DNA of 64,000 bases from Micromonospora chokoriensis (GTDB lineage Bacteria; Actinomycetota; Actinomycetes; Mycobacteriales; Micromonosporaceae): the NCBI RefSeq assembly GCF_000718555.1, contig NZ_JOAN01000019.1, forward strand, positions 62,001-126,000, read 5' to 3'. A program made the translations under genes and the position numbers. Below are positions 1 through 12,081 of this stretch, one piece after another. Each line of letters begins with the position of its first letter. The stretch's first letter is position 1. Below the pieces are notes generated by a model, which did not search any database, had not been told where the DNA came from, and saw only the letters and a program-made list of their open reading frames with translations.

Positions 1-795
1 AACCCGTTCACCATGCACCCGGTGGAGGTCGCCGGCCAGGTGGCCGCACTGGACCTGGCCTCGCAGGGCCGGGCCTACCTGGGGCTGGCCCGGGGCACCT
101 GGCTCAACGAGATCGGGGTGCCGCAGGTCCGTCCCATCCGACGCATCGTCGAGACCGTCGACGTGGTGCGGCTGCTACTCGCCGGCGACGACAGCGGCTA
201 CCAGGGCACCGAGTTCACCGTGGCACCAGGCACGTCGCTGCGCTACACCCCGGCCCGCGCCGACGTGCCGGTCCTGGTCGGCACCTGGGGGCGGCAGACC
301 GCGCGGGCCGCGGCCGGGTTCGCCAGCGAGGTCAAGGTGGGCGGCTCGGCGAACCCGGCGATGGCCCGGATGATGCGGGCCTGGCTGGACGACACGGCGG
401 CCCCGCACCGGGACGGCACCGGCGTGGTGCTCGGTGCGGTCACCGTGGTCGACGAGGACGGTGCGTTGGCCCGCCGGGTGGCCCGCCGGGAGGTGGCCAT
501 GTACCTGGCGGTGGTCGCCGCCCTCGACCCGACGATCGAGCTGGACCCGGAGTTGCTGGCCCGGATCCAGCAGCACGTCGGCCGCCGGGAGGACGACCTG
601 GCCGGTGCGCTGATCGGCGACGACCTGCTCGACCTGTTCGCCTTCTCCGGCACCCCCGAGCAGGTCGCGGGGCAGGCGGCGGCGGTGTTCGACGCCGGGG
701 CGAGCCGGGTGGAGTTCGGCACTCCGCACGGTGCGACGCCGCACGGCGGGATCGACCTGCTCGGCCGACGGGTGCTCCCGCTGCTCAAGGTGTGA
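1..795 (+). CDS. LLM-class F420/flavin-dependent oxidoreductase, 5' partial
   Basis: The reading frame is open from base 1 and begins NPFTMHPVEVA, the conserved interior stretch of luciferase-like monooxygenases. The true N-terminus therefore lies outside the window, and the ATG at 13 is internal. About 264 C-terminal residues remain, including the GLARG segment and the C-terminal VEFGTPHG loop seen in F420-dependent members. The family are TIM-barrel oxidoreductases using F420H2 or FMNH2 in the cytoplasm. The substrate cannot be told. It ends about 100 bp before a protease gene with its own Shine-Dalgarno, so the two are probably separate units. Confidence 0.85.
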   Translation, partial: NPFTMHPVEVAGQVAALDLASQGRAYLGLARGTWLNEIGVPQVRPIRRIVETVDVVRLLLAGDDSGYQGTEFTVAPGTSLRYTPARADVPVLVGTWGRQTARAAAGFASEVKVGGSANPAMARMMRAWLDDTAAPHRDGTGVVLGAVTVVDEDGALARRVARREVAMYLAVVAALDPTIELDPELLARIQQHVGRREDDLAGALIGDDLLDLFAFSGTPEQVAGQAAAVFDAGASRVEFGTPHGATPHGGIDLLGRRVLPLLKV

Positions 796-897
796 GAAAC
801 CGCAGCCCAGGATGCCCGCGAAGATCGTTTTCGTGTTTATGATCTTGCGTTAGCCGTCCGTTGGCGGCGTATTCGTCCACATAAGACGAGGGGCAAC

Positions 898-4266
<3,369 letters not shown>

Positions 4267-4277
4267 TCGTCGACTCG

Positions 4278-4317
4278 GTGGTGCGGCCCAGCTCCGGCTG
4301 GGCCGCACCACTTTTTT
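4278..4317 (+). terminator. Intrinsic terminator after the S8 protease
   Basis: A perfect 15-bp GC-rich stem (4278-4292 with 4297-4311) closes a TCCG tetraloop and is followed by six T residues on the plus strand. It separates the protease from the convergent minus-strand gene. Confidence 0.92.
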
Positions 4318-4326
4318 CGTACGCCG

Positions 4327-4821
4327 TCACTGGCCCTCCCAGACCGCCTTCGCGCCGGAGTCGCCGGTGCGGAACACGTAGTAGATGGCGACGCCGGCGG
4401 CCACCACCGACAACACCTGCAACGCCAGGGTCAGCGGCCGACCGGGCCGCCCGTCCGCGCTGGCGTCGGCGCCCCTCGGCGCGACGAAGCGGACGAGTGC
4501 CAGCGCCACGATCGCCAACCCGATGGTGGCCCAGAGCGTGATGTCGCCGAACTCCTGATGCGTCTCCAGCTTCGGGAGGAACTCCGGGGTGACCCGGTTG
4601 GCCGCCTGCATCCGCTCCAGGAAGGCATCGCCGGAGAGCTTCGTCACCAGGGCGGCGAGGGGTGCGCCCACCGCGAGCAGCCCCAGCACCCAGCGCGTGT
4701 GCGGTCGGATCGGCGCGACGAGCGCGTAACCGATCGTCAGCAGGGCGAGCAGCGGCACGAACACGACAGCGGCGTGCAGCAGCAGCGGGTGGGCGGGGAT
4801 GCCCATGAACTCCTCGAACAT
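4327..4821 (-). CDS. DUF2231-type small membrane protein, 164 aa
   Basis: The protein begins with a short amphipathic segment and HPLLLHAAVVFVPLL, the conserved His-containing first helix of DUF2231 (small integral membrane proteins). Three further hydrophobic segments lie at about 42-62, 95-112 and 130-148. The ATG at 4821 has a strong AGGAGGAG Shine-Dalgarno 7 nt upstream. The family function is unresolved, although some relatives sit beside heme or copper proteins. No neighbour here points to a job. Confidence 0.8.
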   Translation of the reverse strand: MFEEFMGIPAHPLLLHAAVVFVPLLALLTIGYALVAPIRPHTRWVLGLLAVGAPLAALVTKLSGDAFLERMQAANRVTPEFLPKLETHQEFGDITLWATIGLAIVALALVRFVAPRGADASADGRPGRPLTLALQVLSVVAAGVAIYYVFRTGDSGAKAVWEGQ

Positions 4822-4895
4822 CGGCGTCTCCTCCTGGCATCGACCGAACGTCGATCGTCCGGGTGGGTGGACGCTATCGGTACCGCGAGGCCGTG

Positions 4896-6152
4896 TCAGC
4901 CCCCAAGATTGCCCGCGACGCGCGTCCGGCAGCTCAGCACATCGAGATCGACAGCCTCCGCTATCGCCTGCATGCCCCGGTCGTTCGGGTGGACGTGATC
5001 TCCGCTGTCGTACAACGGCAGCAGCGCTTGCGGGTCGGCCGGATCGCGGGTGACCCGGTCGAAGTCGACAACGGCGTCGAACACGCCGCTGTGCCTGATC
5101 CAGTCGTTGACGCTCTGGCGCACGGCCTCACCCGCGTCGTCGTACTCCGGCCAGCCTTTGTACGCCATCACCGTGGCGCCGACGATGCGCTTGCCCGCCG
5201 CGCGCGCTCGGTCGGCCAACTGCCGATAACCCGTGGTCAGGTCGTCCACCGTCACGCCGGTGTGGGCCTTGATGTCGTTGATGCCCTCGTACACGAAGAC
5301 CGTGCTCACCCCGGGCAGGGAGAGCACGTCACGGTCGAACCGGCGCAGCGCGGCCTCCCCGGCGTCGCTGCCGAGCACCTTGTTGCCGGAGATGCCGGCG
5401 TTGGCCACGCCCTTGACCATGCTCTCCGGCGCGGCCTGCAGCCGCCGGGAGAGGTAGTCGGGCCAGCGCCGGTTCAGGTCCGTGCTGGAGGCCCACCCGT
5501 CGGTGATGGAGTCGCCGAGGAGCACCACCGAGCTGATCGCCGTGGAGGTTCGCACGCTGACGGCGTCGAGCCAGTACCAGGACGTCATCGACTCGGTCCA
5601 GTTGGTCGCCGCCTCCTCGGCGGCGTGATCACCCGCGGCCGCGTACGACGTCTGCATGGCCATGCCGTGCCCGCTCGTCGGGCCCTGCGCGCCGGTGACG
5701 TGGAGGCTGACCACGAGGTCGCTCTGGGCGGCCCACTCGCCGGGCAGGGGGTCGCTGAGGATCACCTCGCCGGCCGGCACGGTGACCGAGGGCTGCCCGT
5801 CGAAGGTCAGCCGCCGGTTGCTGCCCGCGACCAGCTCGGCGCCGTGGCGCTGCAACCCGGCGAAGGCGCTGTCGAAGGTCACCGGGTGCTCACCGAAGGC
5901 GTTGGTCAGGCGGATCCGCAGGGCGTCCCCGCCGACGCTGGTCCGCACGACCAGCCGGTAGCTGCGTTCGGCTGGCCCGGCGTCCTGTCGGTCGGCGCTG
6001 GCGGCCCAGGTGACCGCGAAGTGCCGGCCGTCACTGACCGCTGATCCGTTGTCCTGCCACCCGTCGGCGTCGATGTTCACGAAATCGATCTTAGTGTCGC
6101 CGCTTCGGCCACTTCGGACCGCGGGCTCGTCGCCGGTCGTCCGGTCGGTCAC
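4896..6152 (-). CDS. SGNH/GDSL hydrolase, about 418 aa
   Basis: All SGNH blocks are present: GDSITDG (Ser215 counted from the chosen start), the Gly of NAGISGNKVL, GINDIK, and the final DHVHPND with catalytic Asp and His. The N-terminal ~180 residues form a beta-sandwich-like region seen in secreted SGNH esterases. The start is uncertain. The frame stays open far upstream, but that part overlaps the 3' end of the metallophosphoesterase. The first sensible start is GTG 6152, with GTG 6080 as the alternative. Neither gives a signal peptide, which is odd for this family. It lies 29 nt behind the upstream gene, so co-transcription is likely. Lipase, acetylesterase or phospholipase activity cannot be told apart. 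Confidence 0.82.
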   Translation of the reverse strand: MTDRTTGDEPAVRSGRSGDTKIDFVNIDADGWQDNGSAVSDGRHFAVTWAASADRQDAGPAERSYRLVVRTSVGGDALRIRLTNAFGEHPVTFDSAFAGLQRHGAELVAGSNRRLTFDGQPSVTVPAGEVILSDPLPGEWAAQSDLVVSLHVTGAQGPTSGHGMAMQTSYAAAGDHAAEEAATNWTESMTSWYWLDAVSVRTSTAISSVVLLGDSITDGWASSTDLNRRWPDYLSRRLQAAPESMVKGVANAGISGNKVLGSDAGEAALRRFDRDVLSLPGVSTVFVYEGINDIKAHTGVTVDDLTTGYRQLADRARAAGKRIVGATVMAYKGWPEYDDAGEAVRQSVNDWIRHSGVFDAVVDFDRVTRDPADPQALLPLYDSGDHVHPNDRGMQAIAEAVDLDVLSCRTRVAGNLGG

Positions 6153-6181
6153 CGTGGTGACCGACCGGACGTCAGCGCTGC

Positions 6182-8050
6182 TCAGGCGTACGGCGTCAGG
6201 AAGTCCTTCGGACGCAGCGCCTTGGCGGTGACCCGGACATCGCCGATCCACCCGTAGAAGCCCTGCTCGTACTTGAGGTCGAACGACGTCGCGCCGATCA
6301 CGAACGGGAGCCCGAGGGTGGCGATGCCGGTCGACGGCTGGGTGGGGTTGCGGGCGATCTTCGACCCGTCGACGTAGACAACGGTCTTCTGACCGTCGTT
6401 GACGACCGCGAGGTGGGTCCAGCGCCCGATCGGCAGGGCGTGGCTCCACGAGGTCGGGTCGGCGTCCTGCTTGTCGGCGTAGACGACGTACTGCAGGAAC
6501 CGCTCGGAGGAGACGTTGAGGCTGCAGGTGGACTCCAGTGGAGACCAGCCGGTCGTCTTGCCGGCGTCGCCGCTGCGCCCCTCCCAGCTCAGGATGCCCA
6601 TCCAGGCGTGGTCGCCCTCGAACGGGTCGGGGAGCTTGATGAACGCCTCGATGGTGTACCCGCTTGTGAACTTCATGCTGTTGATCGAGGCGCCAGGGCT
6701 GGCCCGGAGAATGGCGCCGCGATCCGGGCCCTTGCCGCCGTCGAAGCGGAGGCTGGCGTGTGCCGGCTGACCGGGGTGGTGCTCGGTGGAGTAGGTAAGC
6801 GCCTCGGATCCGCCGGCCCCGATCCGCTGCACGGTGAGGTTGTTGCCGTTCCCGCTCAGGTCCCGCACCACAGTGCCGTCCGCGACCGGCTTACCGGCCG
6901 CGCCCGCCGGCAAGCCGTACGAGTCGAACCGCCAGTAGCCGACCGTGGCGCGCGGCAGCACCGCGACCGGGGGACGGGGAGCAGGCGGCGTCACCGGCGC
7001 GAACCCGTGGAACCGGGAGTCGAAGTCGATCTCCATGCTGAACCGGTCGACCGGGCCGGTCAGCTCGATCGTCTCGGCCTCCAACGGCGTGCGCTTCTCC
7101 GGGTCCCGGGCCAGGAACCAGGGCGAGAACGTCTCGACGTCGATGACGTTGCGCGCCAGGTCGAAGTGGTACAGGCGGATCATCGCCGCGCCGCCGTAGT
7201 AGCGGTCCTGGTAGTTGGTGATGTGCACCTGGACGTCGTTGCCGGCGGCGTTCTTCAGGGTGGTCCGGCCGGGCGGCCAGTAGTGTCCGTTGAGGGTGAG
7301 GAAGATCTGGTCGTTGTTGCGGATCAGCCGGTCCCAGAGGCGCTGGCCGTTGTCCGAGAGCTGCGCCGTGCCCGCGTCGTCGGCCCAGGCCAGGTCGTGG
7401 GTGGTGAGGATGACCGGCAGGGTGGAGTGCTCGTCGATCACGCCCTGTGCCCAGGCCAGACCCTTGTCCGAGATGCGCCAGTCCAGCGCGAGCACCAGCC
7501 AGTCGCGCCCTGCGGCGCGCAGCACGTGGTAGCTGTTGTAGCCGTCCGGCGACGCGCCGCCGAAGGTGGGCATCGAGGCGAACCGCTGCGGGCCGAAAGC
7601 GCGCAGGTAGACGCTGTCGCCGCGCTGGTCGTCGCCGCCGCGGATGTCGTGGTTGCCGGCCAGGACGCTGTACGGCAGCTTGCCGTCGAGGGTGCGGAAC
7701 GTCTCGGCGGCCAGCGCGATCTCATGCTCACTGCCGTGCTCGGTCACGTCACCGAGGTGCGTCATGAACACGATGTTCGCGTCCTTGCGCTCCTGGTTGA
7801 GGTAGCGGAAGGTGGCCTTCAACGGCTCCGGGTCGGCGCTGTCCTCGTCGAAGAGGTATTGCGTGTCGGGCAGCACCGCGAGCGCGAAGCGGGGGCTCTG
7901 CGCGTCGAACGCCGCTGTCGTTGTCGCGGTTGCGGCCGAGGCGGCGGTGCCACCGAGCACCGACACGGCGGCGCCCGCGGCGGGTGCGGCGAGCATCGCC
8001 TGGAGCAGGGTCCGCCGCTCTACGTTTCGTTGATCGCCGCTGGCGGCCAT
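6182..8050 (-). CDS. Tat-exported metallophosphoesterase with LamG-like domain, 622 aa
   Basis: The N-terminus carries a Tat signal (ERRTLLQAMLAAPAAGAAVS). A calcineurin-like phosphoesterase domain follows with metal-binding motifs in order: LPDTQYLF, HLGDVTEHG, LAGNHDIRG, TTHDLAW and LNGHYWP. The C-terminal ~220 residues (from YWRFDSYG) look like a concanavalin/LamG-type sandwich (DLSGNGNNL, YTIEAFIKLP, GWIGDVRV). ATG 8050 was preferred over the upstream 8137 because it has GGGAG 7 nt upstream and places the twin arginine correctly. It probably hydrolyses phosphoesters outside the cell. It is divergent from a phospholipase C. Confidence 0.88.
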   Translation of the reverse strand: MAASGDQRNVERRTLLQAMLAAPAAGAAVSVLGGTAASAATATTTAAFDAQSPRFALAVLPDTQYLFDEDSADPEPLKATFRYLNQERKDANIVFMTHLGDVTEHGSEHEIALAAETFRTLDGKLPYSVLAGNHDIRGGDDQRGDSVYLRAFGPQRFASMPTFGGASPDGYNSYHVLRAAGRDWLVLALDWRISDKGLAWAQGVIDEHSTLPVILTTHDLAWADDAGTAQLSDNGQRLWDRLIRNNDQIFLTLNGHYWPPGRTTLKNAAGNDVQVHITNYQDRYYGGAAMIRLYHFDLARNVIDVETFSPWFLARDPEKRTPLEAETIELTGPVDRFSMEIDFDSRFHGFAPVTPPAPRPPVAVLPRATVGYWRFDSYGLPAGAAGKPVADGTVVRDLSGNGNNLTVQRIGAGGSEALTYSTEHHPGQPAHASLRFDGGKGPDRGAILRASPGASINSMKFTSGYTIEAFIKLPDPFEGDHAWMGILSWEGRSGDAGKTTGWSPLESTCSLNVSSERFLQYVVYADKQDADPTSWSHALPIGRWTHLAVVNDGQKTVVYVDGSKIARNPTQPSTGIATLGLPFVIGATSFDLKYEQGFYGWIGDVRVTAKALRPKDFLTPYA

Positions 8051-8306
8051 CTGTTCTCCCTGGTGGGTGAGGTGCTGGGACGCCGAGCACTCTCCCGAGG
8101 GGCGATGAGCGTTCCCCGACGACTGGCTGAACAGCACCCGGCAGACAGTCGAAGATCATCTTCGTGGTTCACGCTGCTCAAAGGGGCTGGTTGCCGCCGG
8201 TCGTCGAGAGGTTGCAAAACCATCCAACTATGGCCATCTGGTGTCAACCCACCGTCGGTAGCGTCCGGTCGCCCGTTTCCCGAGCAGAGCACATGATGGG
8301 GGAGTA
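8051..8306. promoter_or_regulatory. Divergent promoter region, phosphoesterase/phospholipase C
   Basis: This 256-bp gap must hold promoters for both Tat-exported hydrolases. A TTGACA hexamer on the minus strand (8247-8242) is a possible -35 for the metallophosphoesterase, but the matching -10 is weak. GTTCAC at 8167 resembles a half-site of the actinobacterial PHO box, without a clear second repeat. No coding signal was seen. Confidence 0.4.
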
Positions 8307-10391
8307 ATGAGCACGGTGGACCGCCGTACGTTCCTGAAGGCGATGGGAGTTCCCGCGATCGGCGCGGCGCTCCCGTTGGACCTCGACAAGGCGCTCGCCA
8401 TCCCGGCGAACAACCGGACCGGCTCGATCAAGGACGTCGAGCACGTCATCATCCTGATGCAGGAGAACCGCTCCTTCGACCACTACTTCGGCACCATGCG
8501 CGGCGTACGCGGTTTCGGTGACCCACATCCGGCCACACTGCCGTCCGGCAAGGACGTGTGGCACCAGCCCAACGGCGCCGACGAGCTGCTGCCCTTCCGT
8601 CCTGAGGTGAAGGACCTCGGCCAGACCTTCCTGCCGGACCCGCCGCACGGCTGGAACGACGGGCACGCCGCCTGGAACGACGGCCGGTTCGACAAGTGGG
8701 TGCCGAACAAGGGCGTCACGGCGATGACCTACCACACCCGCCAGGACCTGCCGTACCACTACGCGCTGGCCGACGCCTTCACCGTCTGCGACAGCTACCA
8801 CTGCTCGCTGATGGGGCCGACCGACCCGAACCGCTACCACATGTGGAGTGGCTGGGTTGGCAACGACGGCAAGGGCGGCGGCCCGGTCATCACCAACGCG
8901 GAGGCCGGCTACGACTGGTCCACGTACCCCGAGCGCCTGGAGCGCAACGGCATCTCCTGGAAGATCTACCAGGACGTCGGCACTGGCCTCAACGCCACCG
9001 GCTCCTGGGGTTGGACGAACGACCCGTACATCGGCAACTACGGCGACAACTCGCTGCTCTACTTCCACCAGTACCAGAACGCGCAGCCCGGAACGCCGCT
9101 GGCCGACAAGGCCAAGACCGGCACCGAGATCAGGACCCAGGGCCGCGACCCGGAGGCGCTGCTGGCCGACTTCCGCGCCGACGTCGAGGCGGGACGTCTG
9201 CCCGAGGTCTCCTGGATCACCGCGCCTGAGGCGTACACCGAGCACCCGAACTGGGGGCCGGCGTTCGGGGCCTGGTACATCTCGCAGGTCATCGACATCC
9301 TCGCGTCGAACCCCGAGGTGTGGAGCAAGATGGCGCTGTTCATCACGTACGACGAGGAGGGCGGCTTCTTCGACCACATGGTCCCGCCGACGCCCCCGCA
9401 GACCCGCGAACACGGGCAGTCGACCGTACCGACCACCAACGAGATCTTCCCCGGCGACGCTGACCACCCGGCCGGGCCGTACGGCCTCGGCATCCGGGTG
9501 CCGATGGTCATCGTCTCCCCGTGGACGCGTGGCGGCTACGTGAACTCGCAGGTCTTCGACCACACCTCGCTGATCAAGTTCCTGGAGGCGCGGTTCGCCG
9601 ACGGTCGGCCGGACCTGATCGAGAAGAACATCACCCCGTGGCGACGCGCCGTCGTCGGCGACCTGACCAGCGCCTTCGACTTCCGGCACCCGAACCGCTC
9701 GCGCGCTGCCCGGTTGCCCGACACCGACGACTTCAAGCCCGAGGAGCTGGTCCGGCACCCCGACGAGGTGCCGGTCCCGCCGGCGCACCAGCGGCTGCCG
9801 AAGCAGGAGCACGGGGTACGCCCGGCGCGGGCCATCCCGTACACGCTGCACGCCGACGGTCGTCGCAGCGACGGCTCGTTCCGGATCGACTTCCGCAACA
9901 CCGGCGGGGTCGCCGCGGTCTTCCAGGTCCGTCAGGCCGGCAGCGCGGACGCCCCGCGCAGCTTCACCGTCGAGCCGGGCAAGCACCTGAGCGACACCTG
10001 GCAGGTCACCTCCGGGTACGAACTGTCGGTGCACGGGCCGAACGGGTTCTTCCGCCGGTTCACCGACAGCGAGGCGGGCCGGCACGCCACGGACCTCGAC
10101 ATCACCCCCTCGTACGACGAGCGCGACTACAAGGTCGTGCTCACGCTCAAGAACCGTGGGTCGAAGCGGATCGAGGTGGCCGTCAAGGACGGGTACAACT
10201 CTCGTCCGGTCAAGCTGTCGCTGCGCCCCGGCGACACCGAGCGCGCGCACTGGCAGCTTTCCCGTACCCACGGTTGGTACGACCTGACCGTCAGCGTCGC
10301 CGGTGACACCGATTTCGCGTACCGCTGCGCGGGGCACGTCGAGAACGGCAAGGAGAGCATCAGCGACCCGTCCCTCGGCGGGCTCGTCTAA
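8307..10391 (+). CDS. plcC: Phosphocholine-specific type phospholipase C, 694 aa
   Basis: A Tat signal (DRRTFLKAMGVPAIGAALP) precedes an alkaline-phosphatase-fold catalytic domain with VEHVIILMQENRSFDHYFGT, the metal and nucleophile motif of bacterial non-hemolytic phospholipase C/acid phosphatase AcpA. YDEEGGFFDHMVPP carries further metal ligands. After about 480 come two copies of the C-terminal phospholipase C domain (DUF756-like; about 505-590 and 600-680). ATG 8307 has GGGGGAG 4-5 nt upstream. It should release phosphate head groups from phosphatidylcholine-like lipids outside the cell, consistent with phosphate scavenging with its divergent neighbour. The gene symbol follows family convention only. 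Confidence 0.9.
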   Translation: MSTVDRRTFLKAMGVPAIGAALPLDLDKALAIPANNRTGSIKDVEHVIILMQENRSFDHYFGTMRGVRGFGDPHPATLPSGKDVWHQPNGADELLPFRPEVKDLGQTFLPDPPHGWNDGHAAWNDGRFDKWVPNKGVTAMTYHTRQDLPYHYALADAFTVCDSYHCSLMGPTDPNRYHMWSGWVGNDGKGGGPVITNAEAGYDWSTYPERLERNGISWKIYQDVGTGLNATGSWGWTNDPYIGNYGDNSLLYFHQYQNAQPGTPLADKAKTGTEIRTQGRDPEALLADFRADVEAGRLPEVSWITAPEAYTEHPNWGPAFGAWYISQVIDILASNPEVWSKMALFITYDEEGGFFDHMVPPTPPQTREHGQSTVPTTNEIFPGDADHPAGPYGLGIRVPMVIVSPWTRGGYVNSQVFDHTSLIKFLEARFADGRPDLIEKNITPWRRAVVGDLTSAFDFRHPNRSRAARLPDTDDFKPEELVRHPDEVPVPPAHQRLPKQEHGVRPARAIPYTLHADGRRSDGSFRIDFRNTGGVAAVFQVRQAGSADAPRSFTVEPGKHLSDTWQVTSGYELSVHGPNGFFRRFTDSEAGRHATDLDITPSYDERDYKVVLTLKNRGSKRIEVAVKDGYNSRPVKLSLRPGDTERAHWQLSRTHGWYDLTVSVAGDTDFAYRCAGHVENGKESISDPSLGGLV

Positions 10392-10400
10392 GCGCTGTCG

Positions 10401-10435
10401 CGTGTCACCCGGGCCGTCCTGGCCCGGGTGACACG
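10401..10435 (+). terminator. Hairpin terminator after phospholipase C
   Basis: A perfect 15-bp stem (10401-10415 with 10421-10435) with a 5-nt loop starts 9 nt after the stop codon. It lacks a T tract, as is common for actinobacterial terminators. Confidence 0.75.
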
Positions 10436-10441
10436 ACGCGC

Positions 10442-10978
10442 TCATCGGCAGCCTGACCTTCGCCCGGCGCCCGGCACCCGCTCGCTCGGACAACACGCCG
10501 CATGGATTATGCATCCACGGACATCACTGCATAAATTCCGGTGAGGCTTCCCGGACTCGTGATGCGAAATTGCGGTCAGGGCTTCTCGAGTCGGCATGGT
10601 GGATGCCTCCTTTCCATTGAGGGCCGTTACAGCGAGTGATGCGAAAATGTTGCCCAGGGCAACAGTAAGACCGGGTCGGCCAGTTCATTGACGTATTGAA
10701 CTGCAAGGACGCGCCTGCTCGTCGCGGGTGCCCGCAGTGGCCGGGTCGTTATGCTCACTCTGCGTGATCACGCGACCGCTGTGCTGCAATCACTGGTGGT
10801 CAGTGGCGATCGGTGCGCCGAAAGGGTGGCTGAGGCGGATCCCACGACATGGGCACGTAACAGTCCCGACTCATCGCGAAATCATTTGCTCGACTAATGT
10901 TCCGGCACTAGAGCCGCCAGTCGGACAGCCGTCCGGCTGGCGGTGCCCTGTGTCAGCACGATGAGGAGGTCGTCCCGC
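10442..10978. other. Long intergenic region upstream of the peptide importer
   Basis: No convincing gene was found in these ~540 bp; base composition is lower in GC than the flanks. Visible elements are an inverted repeat TTATGCA/TGCATAA (10507-10513 with 10528-10534), a 12-bp palindrome GCGTGATCACGC at 10762-10773, and a 13-bp hairpin with an AGCC loop (10914-10943) 20 nt before the Shine-Dalgarno of the importer operon. It probably contains the operon promoter, operators and a structured leader. Confidence 0.5.
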
Positions 10979-12001
10979 GTGGAGCCGATGGTCTCGGAGC
11001 CCCAGGTGCTCCGCGCCGGAGAGCCGGACGACGGACCGGTGCCGAGTGCGGCGTCGCCCGCCGCCCCGGTCCGGACGGTCAGCAAGTCACCGACCCGGAT
11101 CGCCCTGGCCCGGCTGCGCCGCGACCGGATCGCGATGATCTGTGCCGCGGTCTGTGCCGCCTATGTCCTGATCGCGATCTTCGCGCCACTGCTCGCCGGG
11201 CTGGAGGGGCAGAACGCCAGCGACCTGCACCAGAACCTGATCGACGAGTTCGGCTTCCCGACGATCGGGCCGACCAGCGAGCACTGGTTCGGGGTGGAGC
11301 CCCGACTGGGCCGCGACCTCTTCGCCCGCTGGGTGTACGGCGCCCGCCCGTCGCTCATCGTCGCTGTGGCGGTCACCACGATCACCACGATCATCGGCGT
11401 GGTCGTGGGCCTGGTCGCCGGCTTCTCCGGCGGCTGGATCGACCGGGTGCTCTCCTGGCTGATCGACCTGGTGCTGAGCCTGCCGTACCTGCTCTTCGCG
11501 ATCGCGAGCTCCGCCGTCCTGGTCGCGATCTTCGGCGGCGCCGACGGCGTCGCTGCCGAGGAGGTCGCCCAGATTCGCTTCATCTCGCTGATCTGCGTGC
11601 TGTCGTTCTTCGGCTGGGCGAGCCTCGCCCGCCTGGTCCGGGGGCAGGTGCTCTCCCTGCGTGAGCGGGAGTTCGTCGCGGCGGCCAAGGTGCTCGGCAT
11701 CCCGACCCGGCAGGTGCTCTTCAAGGAGCTGCTGCCGAACCTGGTGGCGCCGATCGTCGTCTCCGTGTCGCTGGCCCTGCCCGGTTACGTGGTCGCCGAG
11801 GCCGGCCTGACCGTGCTCGGGGCCGGGCTGATCGAGCCCACCCCGTCCTGGGGGCTGACCATCTCCGCCGCCACCACCTACTACCGGGCCGACCCGCTCT
11901 ACCTGTGGCTGCCCGTACTCGGCATCACGATCCTGGTGCTCGCCCTGAGCCTGCTCGGCGACGCCGTGCGCGACGCCTTCGACCCCCGGACCCGTCGATG
12001 A
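10979..12001 (+). CDS. Oligopeptide/dipeptide ABC permease, OppC/DppC type, 340 aa
   Basis: The permease has an ~50-residue cytoplasmic N-terminus, a first membrane segment at about 58-78, and five more in the BPD_transp_1 domain. The EAA loop reads FVAAAKVLGIPTRQVLFKELLPN. GTG 10979 was chosen because GAGGAGGT lies 8 nt upstream; a GTG at 10943 is inside the leader hairpin, and ATG 10988 is possible. It is the first gene of a five-gene importer operon (C-A-B-D-F order) and pairs with the OppB-type permease at 13.9 kb. Confidence 0.9.
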   Translation: MEPMVSEPQVLRAGEPDDGPVPSAASPAAPVRTVSKSPTRIALARLRRDRIAMICAAVCAAYVLIAIFAPLLAGLEGQNASDLHQNLIDEFGFPTIGPTSEHWFGVEPRLGRDLFARWVYGARPSLIVAVAVTTITTIIGVVVGLVAGFSGGWIDRVLSWLIDLVLSLPYLLFAIASSAVLVAIFGGADGVAAEEVAQIRFISLICVLSFFGWASLARLVRGQVLSLREREFVAAAKVLGIPTRQVLFKELLPNLVAPIVVSVSLALPGYVVAEAGLTVLGAGLIEPTPSWGLTISAATTYYRADPLYLWLPVLGITILVLALSLLGDAVRDAFDPRTRR

Positions 12002-12081
12002 GGACGCTCCGGACCGGAGGAGAACCACGGACCCCGCACGTCGGGGGTCCGCTGACTGGAAGACAAGACAGGAGTACGTCT

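Noticed and set aside
6153..6449. N-terminal extension of the SGNH hydrolase up to 6449
   Set aside because: It overlaps ~270 bp of the metallophosphoesterase and its translation is Arg/Pro-rich without a signal peptide.
8244..10514. Minus-strand frame of ~750 codons opposite phospholipase C
   Set aside because: Antisense shadow of a gene with clear motifs on the plus strand.
10524..10964. Two short open frames in the intergenic region before the importer
   Set aside because: No ribosome site, no domain, atypical composition; one overlaps the leader hairpin.
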